Positions 44,508 to 56,800 of a stretch of 64,000 bases of DNA are shown piece after piece. Location: contig JAUCBJ010008736.1 in NCBI GenBank assembly GCA_032718475.1, forward strand, positions 26,751 to 90,750, in the 5' to 3' direction. Every line of letters starts with the position of its first letter. The first letter of the stretch is position 1. Source of the DNA: Nemertoderma westbladi (taxonomy: Eukaryota; Xenacoelomorpha; Nemertodermatida; Nemertodermatidae). A program made the position numbers and the translations under genes. Under the pieces are notes generated by a model that saw only the letters and a program-made list of their open reading frames with translations, was not told the origin of the DNA and did no database searches.

Positions 44508-47401
44508 GGTCAGGTCAGGTATTCTAGGTCATTGATCAAGAAAACTTGCCACCTCCATGCAGCATAAAGGAGGTGCCACCTGTAGCTGCATAGACCCTCT
44601 TACTAGGGCAAATCTGGTCCTGTAACTAGGACCCCCTTCGTTCTGGGATAAGGACGCCCTTGGTCCTGGATTAAGGACCCATATACTTGGCTGCAGGGGT
44701 ATATGGCCTGGCCAGGCAGATGGTGATCTACCAATGGCTGGTCAGGAGTAGAGTGTTCTCATGTCCACTCTGAGTGCACTTCACTGCGACCTGCACCTGG
44801 CAGCAGGGGTACAGGGCATGACCCAGCAGATGAGCTGCACAGCCAATGGTGGGTCATGTGCGTGAGAGTAGATATGGGTGATGGGCCTCATATCTGACTC
44901 CACTGCGACACCCACTCTGTGGAAAGGCAAACCAGGGTGTGGTATTTGCCCCGAGAGCTGACTCGGCAAAAAAGCACCCCCCAACCCCCACTATGGATTA
45001 CATTAGTAATGCGGAGGTCCAGCCACTAGAGGCCAGTGGAATGACTGGACACAATCGGCCTCACAGGCGTCAGTTATCTCCTGACCGGCTGCCTGTCTCA
45101 CCTCCTACTGGAGAGAGAGCGGCAAACAATTCTTTGAGTCCCTTTCCTGATGACCTTTCTGGCCCAAACCCTGGGTCACCAGGGAGGCCAGATTGTGAGG
45201 GGGAGAGGGATTCTGGAGTTGGAGGCTACTCTCATGTTCCACCCCGACCAACAAAGCCACTGGTGAATCTGAGGCAAGTCACTAGACTAGCCTCAGTAAA
45301 CACCCTAAAACTCGGGTCCCCAGATGCGACAAGGTGAGCTGACTGCCTTGGCAGATAAGCTTTCTCTTAGTGCAGTGGGTGTTCAAGAGCACCGAATGCA
45401 GACTGGACAGACTGATGAGGTTCTGATTAAGGACATGGGGGGCGGTTGGCGACTCGCCCTCGCTTCAGCAGATGATAGTGGCAATGGTGGAATTGGTCTA
45501 TTGATGAATCCAACTGCACATGCAGCATTGGACAAAATAGACCAAATCTCTAACCGCATCATCCGTTGCCACTTCTCATTTTCTGGAAGACTGGCTAAGA
45601 AGTTTCCTAAGGTGGTTCTGATTGTGTGCTACTCTCCAACTAGTGTTGCCCCTGTAGAGGAGGTGGAAAATTTCTACCAGAATCTACAAGCAGCTACTGA
45701 TGGAGTGGATCAGCATGCATTCTTAACATTCCTGGGAGACTTTAATGCAAGTCTGCATCAATCACCTATATCGCCCTGGGTCTATAGCAATAGTGTTAAC
45801 CGAAATTCCGTCCATCTTCAGGATTTTATCTCTGGAAATGGATTGTTTTCGGCTGGAACCCAGTTCAAGAAGCGAACTGGAAAGCTATGGACTCATAGTG
45901 GACCCAGTGGTCACAAGTCCCAGATAGACCATATCCTGTTTCGTAGGAAATACAGGAGCTCTATACAAGACTGTAATGTATTTACACTATGACCCTTTTC
46001 CAGTGATCACCGCCGTATTGTGGCCAAGGTAAGACTTAGTCTGCGTGCTAGCAGAACAACGAAATCTGCCTTGCCGCGGCATGACTGGTCCTCTCTGTTG
46101 CAACAGCCAAGTGTGAGATCCAGCTTCACACTACAGCTGAGCAACAGGTATGAGGCTCTTGCCTCTGAGGCGGCAGATCACTGTGAGGGCTATACTGCCT
46201 TCACAGAGGCAGTTAAGTTAGCAGCTGCAGAAACAGTTCCTGTATACCCTCGAAACAGGAAACGGGCCCCCTGGACTGACAACAAAATTCAGAAGTGCCG
46301 AAATGACCTCTACAAGGCGCAGAAAGAGTCCCGACTCAAACAGACTACAGTGGCCAAGAATGCAGTTAAGGCTGCATCTAGGTCCCTGAACAGGCAGTAC
46401 TCGGTTAATTTACAGGAGCTAATAAACCAACAGGTTGATGCCATCAATGATGCTGACGACAGCAGGCAATCATCCCAGGCATGGAGATCGATCAACTTGC
46501 TTGCTGGTCGAAAAAGCCAACCAACCACCAAGGTTAAGGCTGAATCACCAGCCGATCGCCTCAATGGTTGGAAGGCCCACTTTGAAAAGCTCCTCAATAA
46601 TGACAGGGTATTGCCTGATAACTTTATAGAAGTAAAAGTGTCTGAGTCTGTACTCCCAGATATTCCCATTGGTGATATCTCCTTTGCAGAAGTGAAGGCT
46701 GCTGCAAAGAGCATTAAGACCAATCGTGCCAGTGGAGTAGATGGTGTTCCCCCTGAGGTCTTTAAAATACCTGAGTGTTTAAAGCTCATCTATCCCATCA
46801 TAGTAGACATGTACCGTACAACAAGAGTCCCACAAGAAATGAAAACAAATAAGTTGGTGCCAGTTCCCAAGAAGGGCAACCTAACACTCTATGGTTCTTT
46901 TCGGGGAATCTCATTGATCTCAATTGCTGCAAAGCTATACAATAGAATTCTATTAAATCGCATCAGAGATCCCATTGAGAGACTGCTCCGTGGAAATCAG
47001 AATGGGTTCCGTAAAGGTCGTGGGACCATGGAGCCCATTTTGGCACTTAGAAGGATAATTGAAGAGTTATCAAAAAAGAAAGACAGGCATCTGGCTGTCA
47101 TCTTTGTTGACTTCTTCAAGGCCTTTGATTCAGTCTCTCGCTCACGTATGTTCAGCATACTTTCATTATATGGGATTCCTTATGAAATTATTGCAGCAAT
47201 CAGATCAGTATACGATGGTTCGACAACATTTGTGTCTACTGTTGACGGTGACACAGAACCATTTGAAGTGTTATGGGGCGTCCTCCAGGGAGACACTCTT
47301 GCACCATTCTTGTTCATAATTGTTGTTGACTATGTTCTACGCATGTCCTTAGATCATCATAATGATGATGGGGTGATGATAACTCCACCTACTGGCTCCA
47401 C
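44508..47401 (+). mobile_element. LINE-A copy 6, 5'-complete, lacks 3' end
   Basis: The longest family copy. The leader starts near 44508 (GTCAGGTCAGGTATTCTAGG, shared with 57375) and runs to ~44930. The coding part begins near 44939. One extra base near 45323 shifts the frame; from 45324 to 47401 the frame is open except for one TGA at 45990-45992, where the other copies have CGA. AP-endonuclease: LGDFNASLHQ (~45735), KSQIDHILFRR (~45920), SSDHR (after the TGA). Reverse transcriptase: VPVPKKGNLTLYGSFRGIS, FVDFFKAFDSV (motif A, ~47105), VLQGDTLAPFLF (motif B). It is cut at ITPPTGS, just before motif C. A single ORF with endonuclease then polymerase and a simple-repeat tail suggests the RTE group; the clade is not proven. 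Confidence 0.9.
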
Positions 47402-48023
47402 ATGAAAGAACTGGATAAAATCAAATCAAAGTTTATTAAAAGGGTGCTCTCCCTACCATCCAACTCATCGAAAACCATGGCCATTAAAGCTATAGGAGAA
47501 AAAACATTCATTGAAGATCTCCTTATCATAAACCCCACGCTATTCAACCCTACAGCATTAGAGCAATATCGCTCTTACCGAACCGAACGCACAGAAAACT
47601 TCAACCAGCAGGGTTACACAAGAGGCCCAGCCTTCACAACTTCGAATTGGAAATCCTCACAGCAGAGAAACCGGCACACTGTCACCAGGGCAACCGCCCA
47701 TGGGTTTCACTACCTCATCTGCTTAACCTGCACCCCTTTCCACGAGCTGTCATCGCAATGTATTTGTAAATATTGTAAGAGCTCAGCCGTGGACAGATAC
47801 CACGCTCTCAACTGCGATTGCTGCCCCTCTCTGACAGAACTAGCCAGCCGACATTGATCTTTGATATTCGTACTGAATCGTATTTCATTCTAACTAATTG
47901 TAAAAAAAAAATTTTTTAATTAATTTTAAACTTATTGCTCCACCTGTATATTACTATTTTAACCTTTTTAAAGGAATAAACCTTTTACTCCGTTTAGGGG
48001 TGCACCTTGTTTAAAAAAAAAAA
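47402..48023 (+). mobile_element. 3' end of a different LINE with poly(A)
   Basis: Directly abuts LINE-A copy 6 in the same orientation. The frame to 47857 reads a C-terminal domain with KSKFIKRVLSLP, a RNRHTVTRATAHGFHYLIC block and a Cys/His cluster (CICKYC, DRYHALNC). A ~170-bp AT-rich tail follows, ending in an A-run at 48012-48023. The Cys/His HAL-type cluster after the polymerase is common in invertebrate non-LTR elements. The polymerase part is absent. Confidence 0.7.
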
Positions 48024-48024
48024 A

Positions 48025-48645
48025 TTAATCCGGTCCGTCGCAGCAGTCTGTCAGTGGTAACTGAACTACCCCGCAGTCCGTGTCCGCGTTCGCCAGCCGT
48101 ATGGAGGTGTCCAATATCGCGTGGTGTACTGGCCGCTTGGATGCGGAACGCGCCCCGCGAAGACACATCAGACTGGACCGCAGAAGCGCAAAACTAATTT
48201 GTCTCCGGATCCAGGAAACGCAGTCGGAGTATCGGATTTCACGGCGGTCCAACAGCTTGTGTGCCAGCCGTTTCACAAACTGGCGCATTGCCGTAGCCAT
48301 CCCACCGAATGCAGAAACGATGAGGGGCACAAATGTCGCCAGTTCTACCTAGCGAATCCGGTCTTCGTACTTGAGGCGTTTGCGTGCCTCGTGGTGCGAG
48401 TGCGCTGCTTCCAACGACATCGCCGCGTTCGTTTCCGATAAGGGGTTGAACACGGAGACATCCAGGAAGACTTTCTCGTACCGGTTTCCCCAAAAACCGC
48501 TGACTGAGACGTCGAGCCTGGCCTGTTGGTCGGTAGACGTGGTCCGGTGCCGGAACGACTCGCCTGTCAAGGGCTGCAGCATTGGCTCTATGGCTACGTT
48601 GTTAGCCACCTTGGTTAACGCGTTAACACATTGGCTGCTATCCAT
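48025..48645 (-). pseudogene. Retroelement C-terminal domain with in-frame stop
   Basis: Minus strand, a single frame broken only by TAG at 48349-48351. Blocks: NVAIEPMLQPLTGESFRHR, ARLDVSVSGFWGNRYEKVFL followed by DVSVFNP, then HHEARKRLKYEDRIR, and after the stop FVPLIVSAFGGMATAM, RQISFALLRSSLMCLRGARS. This ordered set is a multicopy family in invertebrate genomes, found at the C-terminus of retroelement proteins. The ARLDV...FLDV spacing could be a restriction-endonuclease-like core, but that is a guess. The upstream part is missing. Confidence 0.6.
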
Positions 48646-48659
48646 AAATAAACAAAATG

Positions 48660-49090
48660 TTCTAGAATATGGTATTTTTATTTAATAGAATAAAATAGCC
48701 TCATGCAGATGCAAAACCATGCAACATTTGAATGCTCATATCTCAGCTATTTTTCAACAAATTCAGATTATGTTACATATTTGGAATCCTTTCATGGCCA
48801 GCTTTCCATCAGTACACTATAAGGTTGAAGAATAACTGGAGTGTAACTGGTGAAATATCACCGGAGACACCTTTTTTAAGCGCTTTTAGCTAAAGATTGA
48901 AAGCAAAAATAAAAATTATTTCTCATCCAGCAAGGAGGAGGGAGGTGGAACTTTCTCTACTTCAAATTTCATGTAATCTCATTAAGATTTGTAGAAAAAA
49001 CATTTTTGTTGGGGGAGGGAGGGGGGGGGGGGGGGGGGGGGGCAAGTACCTGTATCACGACACTATATTCCAGGACATGGTGTATGCAAG
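48660..49090. repeat. Inverted relative of MITE M1 interior
   Basis: 48735-49085 matches the reverse complement of 3240-3560: shared blocks TTACATATTTGGAATCCTTTC..GGCCAGCTTTCCAT, GTAACTGGTG, GGAGACACSTTTTTTAA and GATTGAAAGCAAAAATAAAA. 49021-49042 is a long G-run. TIRs were not found at this site. Confidence 0.7.
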
Positions 49091-49937
49091 AAGTCTGTAT
49101 TGTATGTCTGAACCTGTTTTTTTGCGCAGTAGGGGTTTTCTGGGGTTCTGTTTTCGATGGAATATATACGAGTTGCACCAGGCATATCAAACTTGTATTT
49201 TTCGGTGCTGTGTGCAAAATTTGGTGCCAGCAGAAAATTTGAAAATCCATTTAATTGTTCAATTTATTGACTTAGTGACAATTGATACTGACAGATGATA
49301 CTTATTGACAACTTATTTATCGAATTTTAGAGGTCTATGGGGGTTCTGAATTCAATGGAATACATAATTATCTAACTAGAAATCTCACCATGCAGTTTTC
49401 GGAAGTGGGTGCAACAAATTTTGACTTTCAAATTCTTTGAAAATTGTTCACTGCTTTAAATTTTGGTGTTGCAAAATAACCACCCAATAAGACATTTTTT
49501 CGAAATTTTTTTTCGGTCTGATTCAGACTAGTGAAATCTACTTATTAGCAAAAAATCATACGTTTTCGTTAAAATTAGTAGATTTTAGAGGGGGTCAATA
49601 TGACCCACCCCCAATATTTGTACATTTTATAGCCCGGTACTAATAGGGTTAAATTACCCACATTTTTGGAAAATATCACCAATTAAACAAGTTACAGAAG
49701 ATTCGGGGTTTTATGACCAAAATTATAAACTATTGGCAATAAACAATTCCAACTCATTTCACATATCCTTCAGGGTTAAAATGACGACATCAGTTTTTAA
49801 GCCTGTAGCCCAAACTGATTTAGGTATAGATTCATATCAACAATAACTAACGCGCCATTACATTATTAATACCCCCCTGAATGGGTTTCTTTTCATTATT
49901 TCCTCATACTTTTCCTTCTGTATCTAGGTACTGTTAA
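49091..49937. other. Intergenic, AT-rich
   Basis: No gene recognised. Frames over the G-run at 48969-49298 are low-complexity artefacts. Confidence 0.45.
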
Positions 49938-50437
49938 CTTTGTTAACTTCTTCAAGGCCTTTGATTCAGTCTCTCGCTCACGTATATTCAGCATACTTTC
50001 ATTAAATGGGATTCCTGATGAAATTATTGCAGCAATCAGATCAGTATACGATGGTTCGACAACATTTGTGTCTACTGTTGACGGTGACACAGAACCATTT
50101 GAAGTGTTATGGGGCGTCCTCCAAGGAGACACACTTGCACCATTCTTGTTCATAATTGTGGTTGACTATGTTCTACGCATGTCCTTAGATCATCATAATG
50201 ATGATGGAGTGATGATAACTCCACCTACTGGCTCCAGAAGTCGAAGAAATCCTGCCAAGTACCTAACTGATCTAGACTTTGCTGATGACTTAGGAGTACT
50301 CTCAGAATCACTAGAGGGAGTCCAACGGCTCCTCAGCTCATTAGAACATCCATCTCTCGTTCTTAATATATATGCATTATATATATATATAATATATATA
50401 TAATGCAGCTGCAATGCAGCATGCCGATCCTAGTAGT
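49938..50437 (+). mobile_element. LINE-A copy 7 with internal deletion
   Basis: 49938-50349 covers reverse transcriptase motif A to just past FADD. The next ~1.1 kb of the family is missing, replaced by an (AT)n stretch (50350-50402), after which only the last ~35 bases of the family (AATGCAGCTGCAATGCAGCA, then CCGATCCTAGTAGTA) follow. Confidence 0.85.
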
Positions 50438-50857
50438 ACCGGTACGCCAAAATTTAGTTGATTTTATTTTGGGTGATGTGGTTTATTATAATTTATGATT
50501 TAAGAACTCGTATCAATCACATTACTCATACAAATTTACAATGTATAATACTAATTAATATATACATTTGAATATAATGTTCCAGTATATAATATCTAAA
50601 CTTATAATATTATTATATCTTAATATTAAGTTTAAAATTACACAAAAAATAGAATATAAAAAGCACAGTCCTATCGAATTAAGTAAGTTCTAATATTATA
50701 ATAATATTAAACTAAAGAAGCTATATCAGTACATATAAATCATTTATTTACATTGAGTAAATTGTACTTGTATTGAATTACTTTTCCTTCAGTTGTGTAT
50801 TTTCAGTACATAATAGTCAGCAAATTGTTTGACTCTTTTAATCTCTTCTCATATAAA
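50438..50857 (-). other. 3' untranslated region and flank of the amidase gene
   Basis: Downstream of the stop at 50858, an AATAAA poly(A) signal (minus strand; TTTATT at ~50745) lies about 110 bases away. The rest is AT-rich. Confidence 0.5.
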
Positions 50858-53800
50858 TTAGATTGTTTTGAATTTTCTGATGTTAGGATATCTTTTCTTC
50901 GACTGATAACGATCAGGTTTGGCAGCGCACATTGATGTTGTATAGATCGATCTGGAAATAACATATTGTATTAGATATATTAGAGCGATTGCAGATCTTA
51001 AAATTATCTGATCAGAATTTATATACGATGTAAGGGGGGCTTCGGGAATAACAGGAGTTATGACATCTTGGTCATTGACCTCGTGAGATATAGCATATAG
51101 TACGCCAATAGTTTCTTTTTGTTATTCTGACATATTAATTATTAGTTACATTTATACACTTTGTATTAAATCTTGCTTTGTACTTTATTGTATTTGATAT
51201 TGATGGACTGGTGCTGGTGAGGAAGATGTGGAATATTATGGGACGACATAAATTTAATAAACTAAACTAAATTTATATTACTTGTATTTTCTAATTTATA
51301 TATTTATATTAAATAAATTTCTTTATTACATTGCAAAAAAATAAGTTTCTAATTTATGTTAAACAATTAAAAGATTCACAAGTTCCTTTCAACTGACCTT
51401 ACTTTGACCTTTGACCTTACTTTGACCTACTTGCATTACTTATACATGTATATACAGTATATATATATTTGGATTGATATAATTTGTAAATACAATATAT
51501 CGCCGTTAGAATTCCTCAGAATGATTTTCGAACTTCATCATCCATTCTAAAAATATCCCGCTGGCTTGAAATTTTTCAAACTGGAGTTATTACCCACCCC
51601 AATGGAATAGAATAACCCCATTAATAGGCATTCCTCATAAAACCCAGTGAATTTCAAGTAAAAAATAAGAACATCGATGTGCGGATAAGATATCTGGATG
51701 TAAAATAGGAGCCTCTAATTCTTCGTTTTATTGGTTTTTTATTAGTTATTTTTCTGAGTTATTTTACTCGATGTTTTAAGAGTTAATTTTACTCGTTTTA
51801 AAGCAAGAATGTAGGCCAATCTCAAGAATGTACAAGAATAATAGAAGGATACAAGAATGTAATGATATATTGTTTTCAGTAATAAGCTATTTTGTCTGCA
51901 ATGAAATGAAATTGAATTATGTTTCATGAATGCTTACTAATTATGCATATCTAATCAACGCACAATTAGCTTAGAAATATACTAACGTTTTTTTCTCCTG
52001 AAAATATTTTTACTCCTACATATTTTACTCCTACCTATACATAAAGTCTCTATGAAAACTCATCTTCGCACCTCCCTAAATATTCTATCATTTCTAACTC
52101 TGAATATGGATTTCAGCCTCAAATATATTTCTGCAGATCACATGATCTGCTTTCAGCACTTGTCAATATTTAACTACAAAGCCCCTGATAAGAACATTTA
52201 TGATTGTTTATCTTCATTCACTTAAAGAAAGCGTTTGACCCTATAATAAACCACAAACTATATATTTTTATGTCAGAGAACCTAGGAACTGCAGCTATTT
52301 AGCTATGGTCTTTATTGTATTTTATTTATAAACTTACTTAATTTACACTGCCTTCTTCCTCTAATAAAATTACAGAAAAAAATAATCAGAATAATCCTCT
52401 TGAAATCCCATGGCTACCGCACACACATCTTATTTAATCAATTGAATTTAATGGTCTGTCCTCACTCTATAAATTCTAATGTTTACAATATACATTCTGC
52501 TTTCGGATGGGTTTATCTAAATCCTAACCCAACAGATGAACATCTTCACACTCGCCAAATCTATCCGGACCTGTTTAGCTAATTTAACCACTCGAACAGC
52601 CTACAGTCTAAACTAACGGACTTATATTTTACCTATTTTACCACGCAATCCACAATATCCTACTAGAGGCCCCCAAACTATGGAATGATCTACCTAAAGA
52701 CCTTCCGAGAGAGAGAGCTATTGCTATAATTAGAAGTATCATTTTTAGTGTATTTGTCAATATTACATTAAGGCGCTAATGTTGACTTGTGCTGGACTTC
52801 ACATTTTCTGCAATATCTCAAACACTATTCACTCTATGCTTGTTTTGAAGGTGTCTACACCAACTAAATGGGTCATTGCGGTTCTTTGGTATTAATTTGT
52901 TCTATTGTCAGTCTTCTCTAATAGAACGCGTATTTTGTGAAGATCCACAATGATCCACTTTCCCCAATATTACTTCAAAGCAATATTAATGACCTTCCTA
53001 ATGCTACACAACTATTATGTATATCCTGTTCATAAATGATAGACCTCATATTTTTTGATATTGCTCTTTTCGTATCCTCAATTAATATTGTTATTATTGA
53101 ATTTATTATCCTATCGTGTTTCTGTTTATTAGGGGGTAATCAATCACACAAATACATTTTGTTAAATTAGTCGTTGATGTCGTATAATGTTGGCGACTAT
53201 ATGTAGCTATTTCTAACTGATAAAATTATTGACATTATACTCTGCTGCACTAACCAATGAATGGCGAAAATAAATGAAAATATAAGACAGAACAATTTGC
53301 AAATTGCTGTGGCGCAAGCATTCTACATCCATCCGTAAAGCTAATGTAAAGAAAAATCCAAAGAAAATTTTAAAATATGTAAATTCAGAAGAAATATGCA
53401 AGTTTTTAGGCTTAATGTTCGTAATGGCTGTCATACAAAAACCAACTCTACATAGTTACTTGTCCTCTCTCTCAGAGGAATAGCGCTACACTGCATCTCA
53501 GAAAGTTGATGTCTAGTGAGTTACTCTCCAGACGTACCGATACTGACTGACAGTTCTGCTCTAATGGACCAGTCAGTGACCTACATATTATACTGCAGTA
53601 TATTATATCTCTCGGCCTGTAATATTACTGCTGTATGTAACATTTGTGATGCAACCTCTTATTATTTATTATACTGAGTGTGACCATATGAAATACATCT
53701 TGCAATTTCCTCACTTGTTGTCTCATAATAGACTGGTTCTTGTACAGCAGTAATGTTCTGTGATAAAAGGTCAAAGTCAGTATATACTTTCTTACAACTG

Positions 53801-56800
53801 CTGATGAAGATATGCCTTGTTGAAAAATACTTTTTTTTACCTTGAGGGGAAAAAAATCAACTGCAGAAACCTAAACAATTGATATGTATACTTTAAATTC
53901 CAAGCTGCTAACCCATAGAAAGTATAAGTAATATTGATAAATAATGATAAGAATATAGAGTAAGTAATATTGAGAAGGGGTGGCGCTTATGCAGTTGTAG
54001 CCTGTGCAACAACACTTAATAGTTTAATAGTTAAATAGTTTTATTTTTCCATTGTTACCTGTAAAGTTGCTTTAACAATAACACGTCATTCAATTTACTC
54101 TATTAACACATATACCGAATATTCATAATAGTAATTAATTGAATGTAGTAATTATAGGCTAACATGCAAGGCAATAGCCAAAGCTAGTAGTGCCTGGCAT
54201 GTCAGTGAAATTATGGAAATTATGTAGTCTGTAGTTTGGATATCAGTACCATTAATAGATAGTTTATCAGTATAGGTTTGGTGTGAGTTTGAGAATATTG
54301 TATATTCTGTTTTGGTTAGGTTTAATGATAGACGATTATCTATTAGCCAGTCAGAAACTTTCGTTAGTTCAATATTAGTTAGCCTTAGAGCAGATATGTT
54401 AGAGTTAGAGGAGTAGAGAGTGGTGTCATCCGCAAACAAGGTAGATATGAGAGATGTAGCGTTAGGCAGGTCATTTATATATAGGAGGAATAAAATCGGA
54501 GATAGGATACTTCCTTGAGGGACCCCACATGTTAACGGTAATAGCAACGAGCTGATATTATTTATAGAAACAAATTGTGTTCTGGAATTTAAGAAACTAG
54601 TAATTAGTTTAAGAGGAATACCACGGATACCGTACGCGTTCAGTTTGTTAAGTAGGATTGAGTGGTTTAGGGTATCAAATGCTTTGCGTAAATCTATATA
54701 GATCGCACAGGCTGATAGTTTTTGGTCGAGATACTTATGTAAGTTTTCAATAACGGAGAGGAGAGCGTGAGTAGTGGTAGATTTAGGGCGAAATCCATAT
54801 TGACATTTAGATATGATCTTATATTTTGATAAGTAGGATATTAATTGATTGTTTATAATTGTTTCATAGAGCTTACTTATTACTGGTAGGAGGGAGATTG
54901 GGCGGGAGTTATTAGTATCATAAGGGTCACCGGTTTTAAAGGAGGGTAAAACTTTGCAGTTGCAGCCTGTGCAACAACACTTATGCAGTTGTAAAGAGTT
55001 TGCCGTTCAAATTGAATTCCATGTTGTTTACATAACCTCTGAACGGATCTAGGACACTTGCCCCCCGGACAGTTCCCCCCCCCGGACATTTCCCCCCTGC
55101 CCAAGTGTGCGAACACCCCTTTGAACTACAATGGCTGACTACCACGATTACTCGGTATCAGTTCTACAATGGCTGACTACCACGTTTACTCGGTATTAGT
55201 TCTACAATGGCTGACTACCACGTTTACTCGGTATCAGTTCTACAATGGCTGACTACCACGTTTACTCGGTATCAGTTCTACAATGGCTGACTACCACGTT
55301 TACTCGGTATCAGTTCTACAATGGCTGACTACCACGTTTACTCGGTATCAGTTCTACAATGGCTGACTACCACGTTTACTCGGTATCAGTTCTACAATGG
55401 CTGACTACCACGTTTAATCAGTATCAGTTCTACAATGGTTGTAGAGCCTGCAGGGTGTACGTACAATTGTAATGCATGGAACATTTATATTAATTATTTA
55501 TTTATTTTAATTATTTATATTAATTATTTGATGCGAATTTGGACTTGTGATTTCGTTAAGTGGATTTTGCACAAGTTATACAGATATAATTCATTAAGAT
55601 AATATTGCAATACTTACATGTGTTGAAGAACGGGTGGTGCAGACAGAACTTTGTATAATGATTGTGAGTTGATATTATGTTGACCAATACCATTTAATGA
55701 TTCCATTGCTGCACCCCTCCTGTTGTCTGATTTAGGAACCGGATTCCAATGATCATAATTGGTTTCAAGAATGTACCATCTGTATGGAATATTAAACAAT
55801 ATTTAAACTTAATTGCTTTTGTATACTACATTGTTATTTATATACTTTGTAATTCATTTATTATTAATTGTCATTAGGTACACTTTGTGTTAACCAAACA
55901 AACAGAGTGTTTAATAAAAGTTCTTGTCTTCAATTTGTATAGGCAATAGTTTTCTAGTAGTATAGTAAAGCTGTGTTTTTTCTAAACATGGAGAAAATTC
56001 TGGTTTTATACTTAGCCTCATGGGATTGAGTACTAAAAGTCCATCCAGCAATAAAAGCGAGGAAAGGGTCCTGGGTCCTGGGTTATTTCTGGAATTCTTT
56101 AATGTCCTAGGTTTTACGATGATCATCTCTAAACAATCAATCACAATAAATGCATCGGCAGTTGATTTTTAGCAATTTTTATGAATATTGAAAATTTTTT
56201 GAGGATGGAAAATCGCATAACTTACCCTGCTGGTGAATCTGCTAACTTCCAAACATCGGCCATCATTCGATATCTTGTTATCACAGCCCCTTGTCCTGGT
56301 TTTATTCCACCAAGTATGAAGTACACTGGAGCAATAAGTTCAGCATTAGTTAGAATATTTAATGCCTTGTCATAATCAACATTATCATTTACTATTATCT
56401 GAAAAAATTTATAATATATAATAGGCCTATTATATTCTATAATATGCCATATGCCACAACGGCTCTTCTCAGGACAACAATATCCCACCACCCTACCAGA
56501 CTCTGGGCCGCCAGAAAGATAAAGACTTGCTCCTTGCGGCAGCAGTTGCCTCAAAGATCGAGGAAGGTGATATGAAGGGAGCAATCCGGGTAGGTTCTTC
56601 ATCAGAGTCATTGGCACCCAACACCTCCGAGACATACAAGAAGCTCCAAGAGAAACACCCTCCCTGCCCAGTGGACAGACGTCCAGTCTGTCCATCAATC
56701 GTTTCTACACCAACATCCTACTCCCCAGAGGTCATCCATAAGCTTATAGCCTCCTTCCCAAGTGGGAGTGCAGGAGGTCCAGATGGGATGAGGCCCCAGA

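Noticed and set aside
48897-49298. ORFs with poly-Gly or poly-Pro tracts
   Set aside because: Produced by the G-run at 49021-49042; run length is unreliable and the flanks are MITE-related sequence.
55618-56398. Assignment of the amidase exons to acid ceramidase
   Set aside because: Still possible, but NYDHWxPxPKxDxRR, GQxN and the short C-terminus fit NAAA better by eye; a phylogeny would decide.
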